The notes below the pieces were generated by a model. That model worked only from the letters and a program-made list of their open reading frames with translations. It searched no databases and had not been told where the DNA came from. From the NCBI GenBank assembly GCA_005765155.1, contig VCCP01000003.1:1364001-1428000 (forward strand): a stretch of DNA of 64,000 bases, written 5' to 3'. Below are positions 1 through 11,644 of the stretch, one piece after another. The stretch is from Zelopaecilomyces penicillatus (Eukaryota; Ascomycota; Sordariomycetes; Hypocreales; Pseudodiploosporaceae). Both the position numbers and the translations under genes were made by a program. Every line of letters begins with the position of its first letter. Within the stretch, counting starts at the first letter, position 1.

Positions 1-592
1 CAGCATGGTAAATTCCTAGTGTGCATTTGCACGTGGACTTTGACACATGCTATTCCTCATTGCCATCTTCTGTTTCTCAGCCGCCCTGTCTGTAATCCCA
101 TTCGTCAAATTGAAGTTTCCTCAACGCCGCGCCGCCACCCCGGGTCCTGGGATTTGATTGGAGTTATGTAGCCTCAACTATCCCAAATAAACTTGGGGTA
201 TAGTAAACCATCATCATATCTCGGCTCGTTATCTTGATCCAGTTTACCTGCTTATTTACTAACATAATCTGTCCCACTCTCTGATCAACACCTGGCAGAA
301 CGCTGACCGCCCGAAAACAACCCCCATGCTCAAGCTCCGATGTCAGGTGCGACTTGCATTCTCAATGACGGGCCGACTCCGTACTCGCTCCTGCATCATG
401 AATGCATCGGCCGCTCCTACCTCACAAGCCTGGTGTCTAGCGAAACCCTTTTCTCATGTCAATTGGCTCTACCGGCAATTCACAATTTGAATTCTGCTCA
501 CCTTTAGCATTGGATAAACAGCGAATTAGCGAATTTCACATTTCCACTGGACGCCGGACCTTGTTCACCGGAACCGCCCGCCTCGATCCAGC
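1..592. other. Gene-free upstream region of the acid phosphatase gene
   Basis: No reading frame here resembles a protein. The stretch ends at the start codon of the acid phosphatase gene and presumably holds its promoter and 5' leader. No TATA box or known operator stands out. Confidence 0.5.
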
Positions 593-2339
593 ATGACAAC
601 CTTTCAACCACGACCGCCATATTCAGATACTGAGCTCTCTTCGCTGTACCCCCAACAACTCCATCTTCAGCATGTCCAGATCCTCCTTCGTCACGGAGAG
701 CGGACACCTGTAATTGTGCGCTTCACTAATACCGGCCTGCCTGCATACTGGCCGTACTGCAGCACCCTCCGCCAGCTCCGATCCGCAGTTCTGAATCCCG
801 GATCCGGTTCCGGAATCGATGCCACCACCAGTTCTTCCCCCAAGCCCGACGGCCGCTTTTCTACCATCGAATGGAAGCGTCGTCTCGAGACTCTTGGGGC
901 TGGCGATTCCACCGTCATGGCAACTGGGCCCAAGGGTGAACTCGATAACATTTGCGACACAGGCATGCTGACCGACCGAGGTCGCGAGACGACACACGCC
1001 CTCGGCACACGACTGCGCAGGCTCTACATTGATCAGCTTGGCTTTCTCCCCGCCAGCATCAAGGATGCCGATTTCATGTATCTCCGTGCTACTCCCGTGC
1101 CTCGAGCTCTCGAGTCCATGCAACAGACCTTTCAGGGTCTGTATCCACCACACACCCGCGCCGCCGACTTTCCCTCTGTAACGATACTCTCGCGCTCTGT
1201 CGCTGATGAAACGCTCTTCCCCAATGTAGGAAGCTGCCTCCGCTTTGCTGAGCTAGCGAAAAGCTTTGCTAAGAGGGCTGCAGGCCGCTGGGATGATTCT
1301 GACGAGATGGAATACCTCAACAAGAAGATTGGCAAGTGGATGCCCGAGGAGAGCTCTCGCATAGCTATGGGCTCGCACCCGCGCGTTATTGGCATCCTGG
1401 ATTCGGTCAATGCCACAAGAGCACACGGGCCGGCGACAAAGCTGCCAAAGGAGTTTTACGACCCCAAGGTGATTCAGATCTTGGATAAGCTTAGCGTAGA
1501 AGAGTGGTATGCTGGATACCAGGAGAGTCGGGAATATCGCACCCTGGGCATCGGCAGCTTGCTTGGCGATATCGTCTCACGCTTAGTTACCAGTGCAGAA
1601 CAACAGCGCGCTACCAATGATGGGCATGGAATTGTGCCTCAACCCGGCCAGGGCCATGGCAAACCTACCCCCGTCCGTTTTGGTCTAAGTGGCTGTCATG
1701 ATACCACCCTCGCCAGCGTTCTCTCCAGCCTTGGCGCATTTGACAATATCTGGCCACCATTTACCAGCCATATTGCGATTGAGCTATTTCGATCAGCTGA
1801 TAAATCCCCTTCCTCCCCCACTGTCGCCGGGTTGATACAGAAGCCGTCTACCTGGTGGCCCTCTTTCCTTGGTGGTTCTGGAATCGGCGGTGCTTCGCCG
1901 TCCAGCATCGGCCGCAAACAATCAGAAGAGCTCAGTCAGAGGGAGAAGCAGTCCCTCCAGGGCTATTACGTCCGTTTGCGCTACAACGACAAGTCTGTAA
2001 CTATCCCTGGCTGTCGGCCGCAGGGTAAGCACCTGGATGGAGACGAGTCTTTTTGCACGTTGGTAAGTTGAACAAGAAAGACGAAACCATACCGACCCCC
2101 TTCTTATCCAAAAACCATCCCTCATCCCCTACTACCGCGCCCCTACATTCCAATTGACCATTGAACGTCCATGGACTGTTGGTAAGCATTTGCCTGTCTG
2201 ACGAATGTTAAAATTCCACTCTTAGGAGGCTTTTAAAGCCATCGTAGACAAGTTCACGCCTCGTGACTGGAGAGAACAGTGTCGCACCAACAGCAAAGCC
2301 CCTGCCTTCCCTGCCAAGCCTGAACCTGCGGGGTTTTAA
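593..2339 (+). CDS. Histidine acid phosphatase (lysophosphatidic acid phosphatase-like)
   Basis: Two exons (593-2062 and 2226-2339) give 527 aa. The intron runs from GTAAGT to CTTAG, and both phase and stop fit. The histidine phosphatase signature RHGERTP is at residues 33-39, where the first His is the phospho-acceptor. The proton-donor HD pair lies in GCHDTT at about residues 369-370. There is no N-terminal hydrophobic segment, so the enzyme is probably intracellular, unlike secreted phytases. The family hydrolyses phosphomonoesters; the lack of a signal peptide and the overall layout recall the ACP6 lysophosphatidic acid phosphatase branch, but the substrate is inferred. An uninterrupted reading would end at 2071 and miss the last 37 residues coded by exon 2. 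Confidence 0.88.
2063..2225 (+). other. Intron of the acid phosphatase gene
   Basis: Donor GTAAGT at 2063 and acceptor CTTAG ending at 2225. Removing it restores the frame and adds a 37-residue C-terminus rich in Lys, Pro and Ala. Confidence 0.8.
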
Positions 2340-3178
2340 CTTGACCCTGACTTCATTAGACTACCTAGATAGGTCAGTTCATGAGTTCGAAACTGAGGGG
2401 CATGAGCTGCGACTTTAGGCAACTGAACATCGTTTGTCAAGAGCATTTTGACGCTGCCACTAGACCTTGCTTTGACTTCCACACTTGCGAGGCACTACGA
2501 TTGGGAATATTGACTAATCGGCCTCACTTTACTTGATAACTCAACGAGGATGAAAGCCATGGGTCAGAGCGGCTGACTTCTTGAATTATTACCCAAGGAG
2601 GACGGATCTTTAGTAAAAATGACCAGTCTGGTCTACCATTTGACACTACTTTAGAGGATCATCCATGACCCAATCCGGACTCCCAAATAGACATACATTC
2701 AGATGATAGAGATCTCTCCCCTTTCTTCGATTGACGGGATTCATTTGCCCTCGACTGACCCATGCCAAGTATCCAACTCATAAACGACCCTCTGATTATA
2801 GGGGCCATCATCCAGTCACCAAGTCTTTGCTCCCATCATAATTTCTTTCATCGAGAAAGAAGGCACCTTCCTTGAGCTATGCGTGCTCCCCACAAGAGAG
2901 GGATGCCAGTTGAGACTCAACCAATAATCTCTTGTTTCTTCACCGCTCCGACGTGAATGGGTTGCGTAGAAACAGTGACATAGTTTCGCACAACCCAGCA
3001 GGTAATTATCAAAAAATATTTGGACAAGAAGCAGGACAGAATTAATAATAAAAGGGGGGACAAGACAGAAGAACAAACCCATGACAATTACAACAAGTAG
3101 GCAATTTTTTTCCCCTGTAGTTTCCTTTCCTTCTGCGCACAAAAGATAGCCAGAAGGACCAAGCGGCTTTGTGTTGGA
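2340..3178. other. Convergent intergenic region between acid phosphatase and RRM genes
   Basis: The 3' ends of two convergent genes meet here. Only short AT-rich frames occur and none is supported. It presumably holds the two 3' UTRs. Confidence 0.5.
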
Positions 3179-5590
3179 TTAGTTGGCCACTTCTTCCTCA
3201 ACCCATCCGTTCAAACCACCTTGGATGGCCAGGCCGTACCCCGATGCTCCCATACCACCATAACTAGACTGGTATTGATGTCCACGTCTTTCACCCTCGC
3301 TACCATTGCTGCCAGGCACACTGTTTGGGCTGTTGCCACCATTTTCAAACCCGGGTGCCAGCACAGGCAGACTGACAGCTCGGTTATGTTGTCCTCGACC
3401 ACTACCAGGAGCAAGCAAACCTCCAATGGTGGTGGCTCCGGGTCCCATTCCGTTCATGGGGTACCCATTCGAAATGCTAGCAGACTGTCCGTGACCACCC
3501 ATTTGACCGTGCTGAGGAACATCCAGCGACAGTTCATTCGGAGATGACTGTGCAGTATTGAACATGATGTTCTGCTGCACAGACATGTGGTGTTGATGCT
3601 GATGATGCTGGGCTTGTTGAGCTTGCTGGTGCTGGGCTTGCTGCGAAACATGATTCAAGTACATTGTCAGGGGGTTACTGTTTGCGTTAAAGAGAGCGGC
3701 TGACTGTTGAGGCGTTGATCCATTCTGAGGAGAATTGCTGCTTTGGGATCCATTGGGAGGCGGTGATGAGACTCCATCGCCTCGAGGTGACTGGCTCTGC
3801 GGCTGCATTTGTCGAGGGGGGTTACCGCACCTGTCCTTGCCGAAGTTGACCTTGAACTTCTTGTACTCGTCCTTTCCACGAATAGCTTCAATAGCCTTGA
3901 TTGCATTGGCAATGTTGGTGAAGTTCACGAAGGCACAGCTTTTCTCGCGAAGAGTATTGACAAGCTCAATCTCACCATACTCAGAGAAGTCTTGACGCAG
4001 ACGTTCCTCGGTCCAAGTTTCATCCAAGTTGCCAATGTAGACGTTGCGGGAGGCGCCTCCGCTGACGGCCAACGCAATGGCAGGTGGCAAAGCGCCCGAG
4101 TGCTTGCCCCAGCCAATCTTGAGTCGACGATTGTGAATCATAAGACCCTGGAGATTACTGAGAGCGTAAAAGGAGGCTGCGGCAGTAGGGTCAATGAAAG
4201 TGACAAAGCAGATGTGCTTATCCGGAATGTAGCGGATATGGTGCAACAGACCACCTCTAACTACATTGCAAATCTCCTCAATTGTGGTCTCAGGATGAAT
4301 GTTGCCCAGATAAATGGTTCGGTTGCCAAGATTATTCATGCCACCAGCAGTGGTGGCAACAGCGGCAGCAGCGACGGACTGCTGAGCAAGAGCGGTCGAA
4401 ATAAGATCGCGATCGGCACCCGTTAGCATATGAGCATAGCCTGGAGCAATGCCGAGGTATTGAGCGGCATTCTGCTGCTGGGTCTTGGAGACATAAGCAC
4501 ATCTGTCCTTGCCATAGTAAACGCGGCGAGGTGCTTGCCATTTAGCCTCTTGTGGCAGCTGGGTGACAGCCTTGATGGCGTTTGCGATAGACAGGTAGTG
4601 AACAAATGCAATGCTCTTCTCACGGACAATCTTGATGGTATCAATGGCTCCAAACTTGCCAAGATCCTCCCGCAACTCCTCATCAGAAATATCTTCAGAA
4701 AGATTTCCTAGATATACGTTGCGAGACGCGCCAGACTGTTGTACTGCCAAAGCTACTGATGTGGGAACCTGTGATGGTTTGCCCCAACCCACCTTGATAT
4801 CCTGCCCCTTGATGCAAAGCTTCTTCAAGATGGCATCTGAGTGGAAATGGGTAGCAGAGCTCGCGTCAAGGAAGGAGATGAAAGCGCAATTCTTATCGGG
4901 CAGCAAGCGGACAGACTCGATTTGACCGCTCCTCACATGGCCTAAAATCTCCTCTGCTGTGGTGTCAGGGGGGATGTTGCCAAGGTAGACAGTTCGACTG
5001 GTTCCGGTAACAACACCGGCATTGAGAGAAACTGGTGAGGTGGGTTGCATGGTGGCCTGCATGTTATAAGCGCCAGTGGGCGACTGAGGAGGAAAAAAAG
5101 AAGGTGCGCCATAAGTTGAGGGCGAAACCATAGTCTGATAGGTCTGTGGTGACATGTTTTGCTGGATCGGGCTCGAAACTCCGCCAGTATGTTGTTGGCC
5201 ATTGTTGTGTTGATGCTGCGCTTGCTGGAAGCCAGAGAGGCCTTGGAACTGAGGGCTCCCGAAGGCAGCTGGGCTGCCAGGTTGAAAGGGGCTGCCAAGG
5301 AGAAGCTGTGAGGGCAGAAGAGGAGTGAACTGCATATCGAATGCAGTGCCGGGAGTAGCCATGTCATGGCCGTTGCCAGACTGGCCCTGGTTGTGGTTCA
5401 ACTGTGTATTCAGAGACGGAATATTGGCTCGACGAGGGTGTCGATCCGCAAACCCAGACACGTTAGAGGCGAAGGCACCATGAGAGAACCCAGTCTCGCT
5501 GTTTGAGGGCTTGGAGGCATGGCCTTGATAACGATTTCCAGATGTGCCATTGGGCACACCTTGACCAACATGTCCATTGAGATCCTGCAT
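3179..5590 (-). CDS. Four-RRM RNA-binding protein, Nrd1/MRN1 family
   Basis: A single-exon gene of 803 aa. Four RNA recognition motifs lie at about residues 199-270, 290-360, 424-495 and 515-585. Each has an RNP2-like (T/N)-(V/I)-Y-(L/I)-G-N start and an RNP1 block such as CAFISF, IAFVHY, CFVTF or CAFVNF. RRM1/RRM2 and RRM3/RRM4 form two similar pairs, each with the KVGWGK or KIGWGK type of ending, which points to internal duplication. The flanks are low-complexity Gln/His/Ser/Pro tails, likely disordered and suited to RNP granules. The layout matches fission yeast Nrd1, a negative regulator of differentiation that binds myosin light-chain mRNA, and budding yeast MRN1. The gene probably acts post-transcriptionally in growth or development. 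It has a very long gene-free upstream region. Confidence 0.92.
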   Translation of the reverse strand: MQDLNGHVGQGVPNGTSGNRYQGHASKPSNSETGFSHGAFASNVSGFADRHPRRANIPSLNTQLNHNQGQSGNGHDMATPGTAFDMQFTPLLPSQLLLGSPFQPGSPAAFGSPQFQGLSGFQQAQHQHNNGQQHTGGVSSPIQQNMSPQTYQTMVSPSTYGAPSFFPPQSPTGAYNMQATMQPTSPVSLNAGVVTGTSRTVYLGNIPPDTTAEEILGHVRSGQIESVRLLPDKNCAFISFLDASSATHFHSDAILKKLCIKGQDIKVGWGKPSQVPTSVALAVQQSGASRNVYLGNLSEDISDEELREDLGKFGAIDTIKIVREKSIAFVHYLSIANAIKAVTQLPQEAKWQAPRRVYYGKDRCAYVSKTQQQNAAQYLGIAPGYAHMLTGADRDLISTALAQQSVAAAAVATTAGGMNNLGNRTIYLGNIHPETTIEEICNVVRGGLLHHIRYIPDKHICFVTFIDPTAAASFYALSNLQGLMIHNRRLKIGWGKHSGALPPAIALAVSGGASRNVYIGNLDETWTEERLRQDFSEYGEIELVNTLREKSCAFVNFTNIANAIKAIEAIRGKDEYKKFKVNFGKDRCGNPPRQMQPQSQSPRGDGVSSPPPNGSQSSNSPQNGSTPQQSAALFNANSNPLTMYLNHVSQQAQHQQAQQAQHHQHQHHMSVQQNIMFNTAQSSPNELSLDVPQHGQMGGHGQSASISNGYPMNGMGPGATTIGGLLAPGSGRGQHNRAVSLPVLAPGFENGGNSPNSVPGSNGSEGERRGHQYQSSYGGMGASGYGLAIQGGLNGWVEEEVAN

Positions 5591-8500
5591 ACCGAGGAGG
5601 TGAGGGGGGACAAGAGAGTCCCGCCCGACGTGCGATAGAACCGCCGTTTTGAAGGATTGGCGTGCCTAAAAAAGGCACGAAGAGGAAAAGAATAGAATGT
5701 CTGAGCTCAAAGTGCTCAAGCAATTGGGCGTTCCGGAACTAGAGTATACGACGTATTATTCTAATGGGTGTGAAGAGATAAAACAAAGGTGTATTATCCA
5801 AAATAATAAACCACTATTGATGATCGAGTAAGTAAAGTGGGAGGTGCGAGCTCGGTATTCGGTCAATCGGGTCAATTGCTTAAGAATAAGTCGACTATAT
5901 GCAAAGTAGTATTTTAATTCGAGTGAGAATATCGATTCTCTCGCTGGGTATCCAAAGAAGGCAAAGGTTGATGTGCTAATATCAAGGCGCGGCAAATGAT
6001 CCCACGAGGGGGCACGATTCTAGCAAGCAAGTTGTATGCTGCACTGACAAGCGGTCCGATGCTGTGACACAGGAGTCGAAGGCGATCGAAGGGGTGCGGT
6101 GTGAATCACAACCGAACGGTGAAGGCAAGTAGCAACAGGTTGAAATGCCACGAGACGAAAGGAAGAATTCACGACTTGGGCAATGCTCCCTAATCTCAAT
6201 GCTCGACGAGTCGATCAATTGAAGAAGAATAATAAGCAAAAAAGGGTTAGGTGGAAAGAATGTCGATGAGGTCGAAGAAAGCTGCGTCTCAATGGCAAGT
6301 TGCGAGGAGGAGCGGCATCTGAGACAATAAGAGTGGCCCCAGGCAACGACCAACCAAACTTGAATGCCCCCAAACAGTGAAAGGACCGGACGAGAGCGCG
6401 TTCAAGACAAGGCGGACAAGCTAGAGGTCGCCGGGTGGATTGACCTGGAAACTCAGCACAAGGATGAGCTCGGAACCACGGAGGCGTGCTAGGGTGGCAG
6501 GTCCAGGAGGTCTTGATAGACAGACCTGTGGGAGAGCCGTGGTAGACAAGCGAGAGTAACAGAGGCGGCGAGCGACCAAGGTCAAGATCAAATGAGCGAG
6601 CGGCCGAAAGGAGGTGGAGCAGTGAAAGGAAAAAGGGAGAACAAAGGATAGACGAAGGCGAAAGCGTGACCAGCGGGCAGGCAGTTGGCTGAAGCGCAAC
6701 GCGAGCAAGGGCCCCAAAGGAAGAAAAGAAAAGAAGATCCTGGCAGCCAGAAGTGAAGGGATCAGAGGCGAGAAACAGGAGGCGAAGAGAGTGGAAGACG
6801 CAGAGAAGAGAGACAGAGAGAAAGAGAGCGAGGAAGCGAGAGGAGAGGAAGGTGAGCGTTGGCCAGGGGGTGTGGAGGTTAGCTTAGTTGGTTGGCTGGT
6901 GGCATGGATGATGGATTGACCATGGTGGTGTTGACTGCTCACCACGCTCCAGGTGATTGAGGTGCACTGTGGAAAGATGTTGTTCAGTGGGTGTGAGGTG
7001 CTACAGTGGTCGGGTGTACAGTACGCACCACTGAACCTACAACAGATACAATGAGCAGAGAGAGGCAGCTGCCCAAAAGGGTCGAGGGCTGGAATTGGTT
7101 ACGGTGGTTTAGTTTAATGACCCGTGGCAGGGGGGGTGCTTGCTGCAGGCGTCTCTCGCCTTGTAGGGGTCCGCTACAGACCTCCACCACTCCACTTGCC
7201 TCGAGGTCCCGTCCAGTAGGGGAACGGAAAAGGGGGGGGCCAAACGCTATTATCATTACAGGCCTGCACGGCGCTGTACCCTTTTCCAGGTACCCTTCTC
7301 TAGGGGCTGCTCTCCCGTGCCCTGCATGTATCCCGCCATAGTGAAACAGCTGCAGCGGTACTCCCCCAGCACGTGCAGACCAGACAGAGTCTTGGTCCGG
7401 AGATGGAAGGCCCAGAATGCGCCCCCATCCCATTTCTGGAAACAGAATCCGATGAGCAGTACAGAGTAATATTGTGCAGACAGACGGGTCAGAGGGTAAA
7501 CAAAGAACATAAGAAGGTAATCAATCGTGATTTACAGGCAATGGACAAATGGGTGAAGGAGGCATAATGGTACTGCGTAGTTCATCTTTACGGGCTCGTA
7601 TGGAAGCATTGGAGAGGCAAGTTGAATGCACGTCAGACGCTGAAGAAGTGACGGCTCAATATTGTACTGTGCAGCATCCCAAGGTTGCATGCACTCCGCG
7701 TTTCCTCGTGAGTTGACGTTAGACCGTATTGGAAGTACCTTGGACGGAGGAATTGTCCATCAATGCCGTCCGCTAATGCAAATGAGGTGATAACTGAGAA
7801 CTTACAACATAGAAAAGGTAGAAAGGGTATTCCAAGAAACGCCTTCATGCTGGATGACAAACATTCATTCAGGAGAGCCAACACACACTGTACTGGCACT
7901 GTCCCACACATCATCTTATGCTCGATCTAATGTCCATGTTCATCCTAACTTTAATAACTCTTACCTACTAACCCACGAGGTAATATTCACACTGTAGTTC
8001 AGCCTTCCGCCAAGGGAAAGCCAGTTCCTGACTTGGTGAATCAAATCTATCTAACATGTAGTCCTTCTTACGTCGACGTCTATTGGCTAGATGCTTCAAT
8101 GTGTTCCTTGAGCCAACGGAACTCCAGCGCCTCGCCCCAATCAGCCGCCATGAGAAGCAGCCAAGGCGTTTGGGTTTTTTCTACCTTTTCTAGGTCTTTG
8201 TACTGTATTGTTGCCTGTTGTTTTTTTGGGCTTGTCGAGGTGGTCCATGAGTCAAAGAAGTTTGTTGCACAACACATCTCTATATGCACTCCAGTTATGG
8301 CTGATGCTGGTCCTCAAACTGTAGTTTGTCCAGCTACTCTGCCAACAATCAATCAGTAGACCTGAGATGGTTAATTAGATGATTACCAATTACCAGAAGC
8401 CCCCCCCCCCGTATTTGCTTTTGTGCCTCTTCATTTTCGATACCCGTAATTCAACCTCAACAAAGCACCGATGAATGTCTCGCATGTTGCCAGATCAACA

Positions 8501-10154
8501 GCGCTGTCAAGGCCAAATTGCGACCCTGTGCCCTGTTACGGAGTACCTTCCCTGTAATCACCTTCTGACCTCACTGCTCACAACTTGGCCCACGCCTACT
8601 TTTGATTCGAAATCTCTTTGATATTAAGATAAACAACAGTCATTGCACTTTATATCGCAGACATGCTGCTGTGAGACTACAAAGCAAGAAGAAGAAATAA
8701 AAGGGGGGAGCGGCGTGCGCATTTGTTGAGTAATAATTAGCTATCTAACAAAAACATGGCACAAAACATGGCATCGTGCCGGAATATAATGTGCCTCGAG
8801 CAGTGTGCACCATCAAATTGTCGCTGGCATATGATTCATGCAAAGATAGCCCCACGTATCTACAGAGTCGTGTCGTCGCCTGTTCTTGGAGATCATCTCG
8901 CCAATCCTCCAAATGAACCCCTTTCTCCAAACCTAGGTAGTTTGAGGAGGTGAATACTGGTAGTCAAAGTAGCCAGAACTGGTGCCTCTTTCGTACATGT
9001 TTGAATACGTACTACTATATGTATTACAGGCTATCAATTAAATGCCCTTCACATTTTGTCCCAGTAGCCCATCACAACCTCTACGATGAATGCCATCATA
9101 ATTAGGTACCTTGGGTATAGTACAGACATGCACAGTTTCATGTGTCCAATGACAGCTCTAATCCGCAAACCCGTCCCCCTCCCCCTGCCATGTAATGCCC
9201 TTTCCCGTCCGATTACCCCTGAGATCCAGCAAAAATTTGTTAATATTAACTCGCTCGATAAAGCCCCGCCCACCAAGTCCCCTGTTTTGAAAGGAGACCC
9301 GGATTATTACCCATTGGGTGGGCGCAAGAAAATGACCGTTACACAAAAAACCGGAAAACCCAGGTCATTTGGCGCTATGCCCCGTTTGGTATCTTGTGAA
9401 GGGTGTGCAGCAAAAAGGAAAGGGGGAAAAAGCAAAAAAAAGGAACCGCCATCCATCATTATGTGCTTTAGGGTATGTCAACATGATACAGGGGTCTGGC
9501 TTTTAGCCTCAACTCGATACATACTTCGTACGTACTTGTAACCGTCTATAGGTAACCTACAGATGAAGCATGACACTTGCCAGTTGTCATTTGTCAGGGC
9601 CGATCTCACCTATTTACATAGACAAAACCCTAACCCTATAGTAAGTATCTGGGCATGTATTACAGTTTCCCTGTCAGTTCTGCCGCTTTTCGTCATTGTG
9701 CCAATGTAGCTGTCAAAAGAGCCCTTTTATCGTCGTCGAACTGTGACAGGCATATCAATTGCTATACTGGTCAACACTTATCGTCTTTTGTCCCAGTTGT
9801 GTTTATTCATCTCCAGTATGGAGTTGGAATCGATGATTACGTGGCTTACTTATCGACGTACACTGCCACGAAAATGACCTGGTCACATACGAGATGCTAT
9901 GTTAGTTTGGACATCACAGCTACAAAACAAGAGCAAGAAAACTGGAAGGGCTGGACACAACCCCCAGCGCAATAGACTCAGAGTTGGACTTCTATATATT
10001 TATTCGTCGTCAACCCATCTTAATAATTTGAGGAACATTTTAACTAAAAATGTCATGCTCATCAACCGAGCTATAATGTTTTAATATATCATCCTCATCA
10101 TCGTTGTCATTCTTGTCATTGTTGCTCCCGATAAGACACCTCCCCAGACTAACG
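5591..10154. other. Long gene-poor region upstream of the Nrd1-like gene
   Basis: No supported gene in 4.6 kb. The first 1.4 kb, read on the minus strand, probably carries the promoter and a long 5' leader of the Nrd1-like gene and contains many short upstream frames. Beyond about 7500 the DNA is AT-rich and includes a C homopolymer near 8400-8410 and two CCCTAA units near 9626-9637. A short minus-strand frame at 8080-8289 is only weakly protein-like. Confidence 0.5.
6560..6870 (-). promoter_or_regulatory. Pyrimidine-rich promoter tract of the Nrd1-like gene
   Basis: The plus strand is strongly purine-rich (AG runs with GAGAGA and GAAGAG motifs), so the sense strand of the downstream minus-strand gene is CT-rich. 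Such tracts are common just upstream of transcription starts in filamentous fungi. The role is inferred from composition and position about 1-1.3 kb before the start codon. Confidence 0.4.
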
Positions 10155-11644
10155 TCAAAGCTCATCCTTCACATCTCTCTCCTCCTTTCCACCCACAGCC
10201 GTCTTCCCCATCTCCTGCATCCCCCTCTTCACCATCGAACTCAAAATCTCATACACCACCTGTGCCGCCGCCAGCGCCGTCTCCTCCCCGGCCCCCTGAT
10301 ACGCCGGCGACACCTCCACAACATCTGCCCCCACAAGATTCAGACCCTCAATACCCCTGAGCACTCGAATCAGCTCTCGCGTCGTCCAGCCACCCGGTTC
10401 CGGAGTCCCCGTTCCCGGTGCAAATGCCGGATCCAGAACGTCAATATCGACCGAAAGATACACCGGGTCCTCGGTACCCAGCGTCTTCATGATGCCGGCA
10501 ACGATGCCTGCTGTGCCGACGTCGTCGATGTCGTCGGCGGAGAAGCGCACCCAGTTCTGGGACGAGTCATCTTCATGGTCTGCCCAGTCGTCGCCGCTTA
10601 AGCGGGTACGTAGGCCGGCGTGTACCGAGCGCTCGGAGGATGAGTTGGAGAGGAGGCCTTCCTTGTGGGCCATCCAGAACATGGAGCCGTGAGTGAACTG
10701 AGTGGAGCCCCATGCTGAGGGATACGAGTTTGGGTTCCAAGTATCAAGATGCGCTTCACAAGATTTCTCAATGTTAGCTTTCGTTTCTTGAAATACTGAG
10801 GAGAACTGCAGTTTCCACCACTTCCACAATTCCGGGAAAGCAAGGGTTAATCTCACCATCAAAATGTAGCACCCTAATCGGTCGCCCATAAATCTCATTC
10901 AAAGAACGAAGCGCAGGAAGTGTCAGGCTATGATCACCACCCAACGTCATGATCTTGGGCTTAGCGCTCAATCCCGAGACAGTGTCTCGCTTACCCAATT
11001 CCTTCAAGGCCTGCGTCATCTGCTCCCGTGCGATCTCATTGTCAAACGGGGTGATGGGAATATCTCCACAGTCTATGATCTTGGCCCAGTTTTGGTACGG
11101 GTTGATGTTGGCTCGCGGGTTGAAACCCCGAAAGGCTGTCTGTCTAGATGAGGCTTGTCGGATAGCTCTGGGACCAAAGCGTGCCCCTTTTCGGTGGGTT
11201 TAATGGGTTACTAGTTAGCATGGTTGACTTGTTGAAGGATCATGACGTGCCATAGCGATTGGTTTGTAAGATCCCGAGCAAGGAGGGAAGTGCAAACCTG
11301 GTCGGTAGGTAACAGCCGTGTCAAAGGGTGCTCCAATGATGGCAATATCATACTTCTCAGATGGATTGGTCAGACACTTGACGTAGTCCAGATGAGCAAA
11401 AGTTCCGATTCCCGAAAATGACCACTATAGAACAGGGGAGGAAAGGTTAAATCCAGTTAGCAACTTCTCATACCAGTGTTTTTTGACTGCCTGTCAGGAT
11501 GCTGATGCTCACCTCATGCCCCCATTTAGCCTCCAGCTCAGCCAGCTCCTCCTTAGACCACACCCTGTCGTCATGGTCATCGTGCGCACATGCGGCTGCC
11601 AGCGCGCTGCATAGCACCACCGACCAGAGTGATGATGACCTCAT
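10155..11644 (-). CDS. Secreted agmatinase-like ureohydrolase
   Basis: Four exons on the minus strand (11644-11513, 11424-11298, 11186-10857, 10753-10155) give 395 aa. The first 20 or so residues form a signal peptide: a short positively charged start, a hydrophobic core rich in Leu, Val and Ala, then ACAH. The mature part has the arginase/agmatinase metal motifs in order: GGDHS, DAHLDT (assembled across the last intron) and SVDIDVLDPAFAPGTG-TPEPGG. All expected Mn-binding His and Asp residues are present, so it should be catalytic. The family cleaves a guanidino group to release urea, classically agmatine to putrescine. The signal peptide suggests work outside the cell or in the secretory path. 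The second intron uses a less common GTTTGC donor. The exact substrate is not proved. Confidence 0.9.

Noticed and set aside
7006..7567. Plus-strand frames of 111 and 64 aa
   Set aside because: No recognisable domain, irregular composition, overlapping frames on both strands.
9086..9541. 151-aa plus-strand frame
   Set aside because: The sequence is patchy and ends in Lys-rich low complexity; no family resemblance.
9626..9639. Two CCCTAA telomere-like units
   Set aside because: Only two units in the middle of ordinary DNA; chance is likely.
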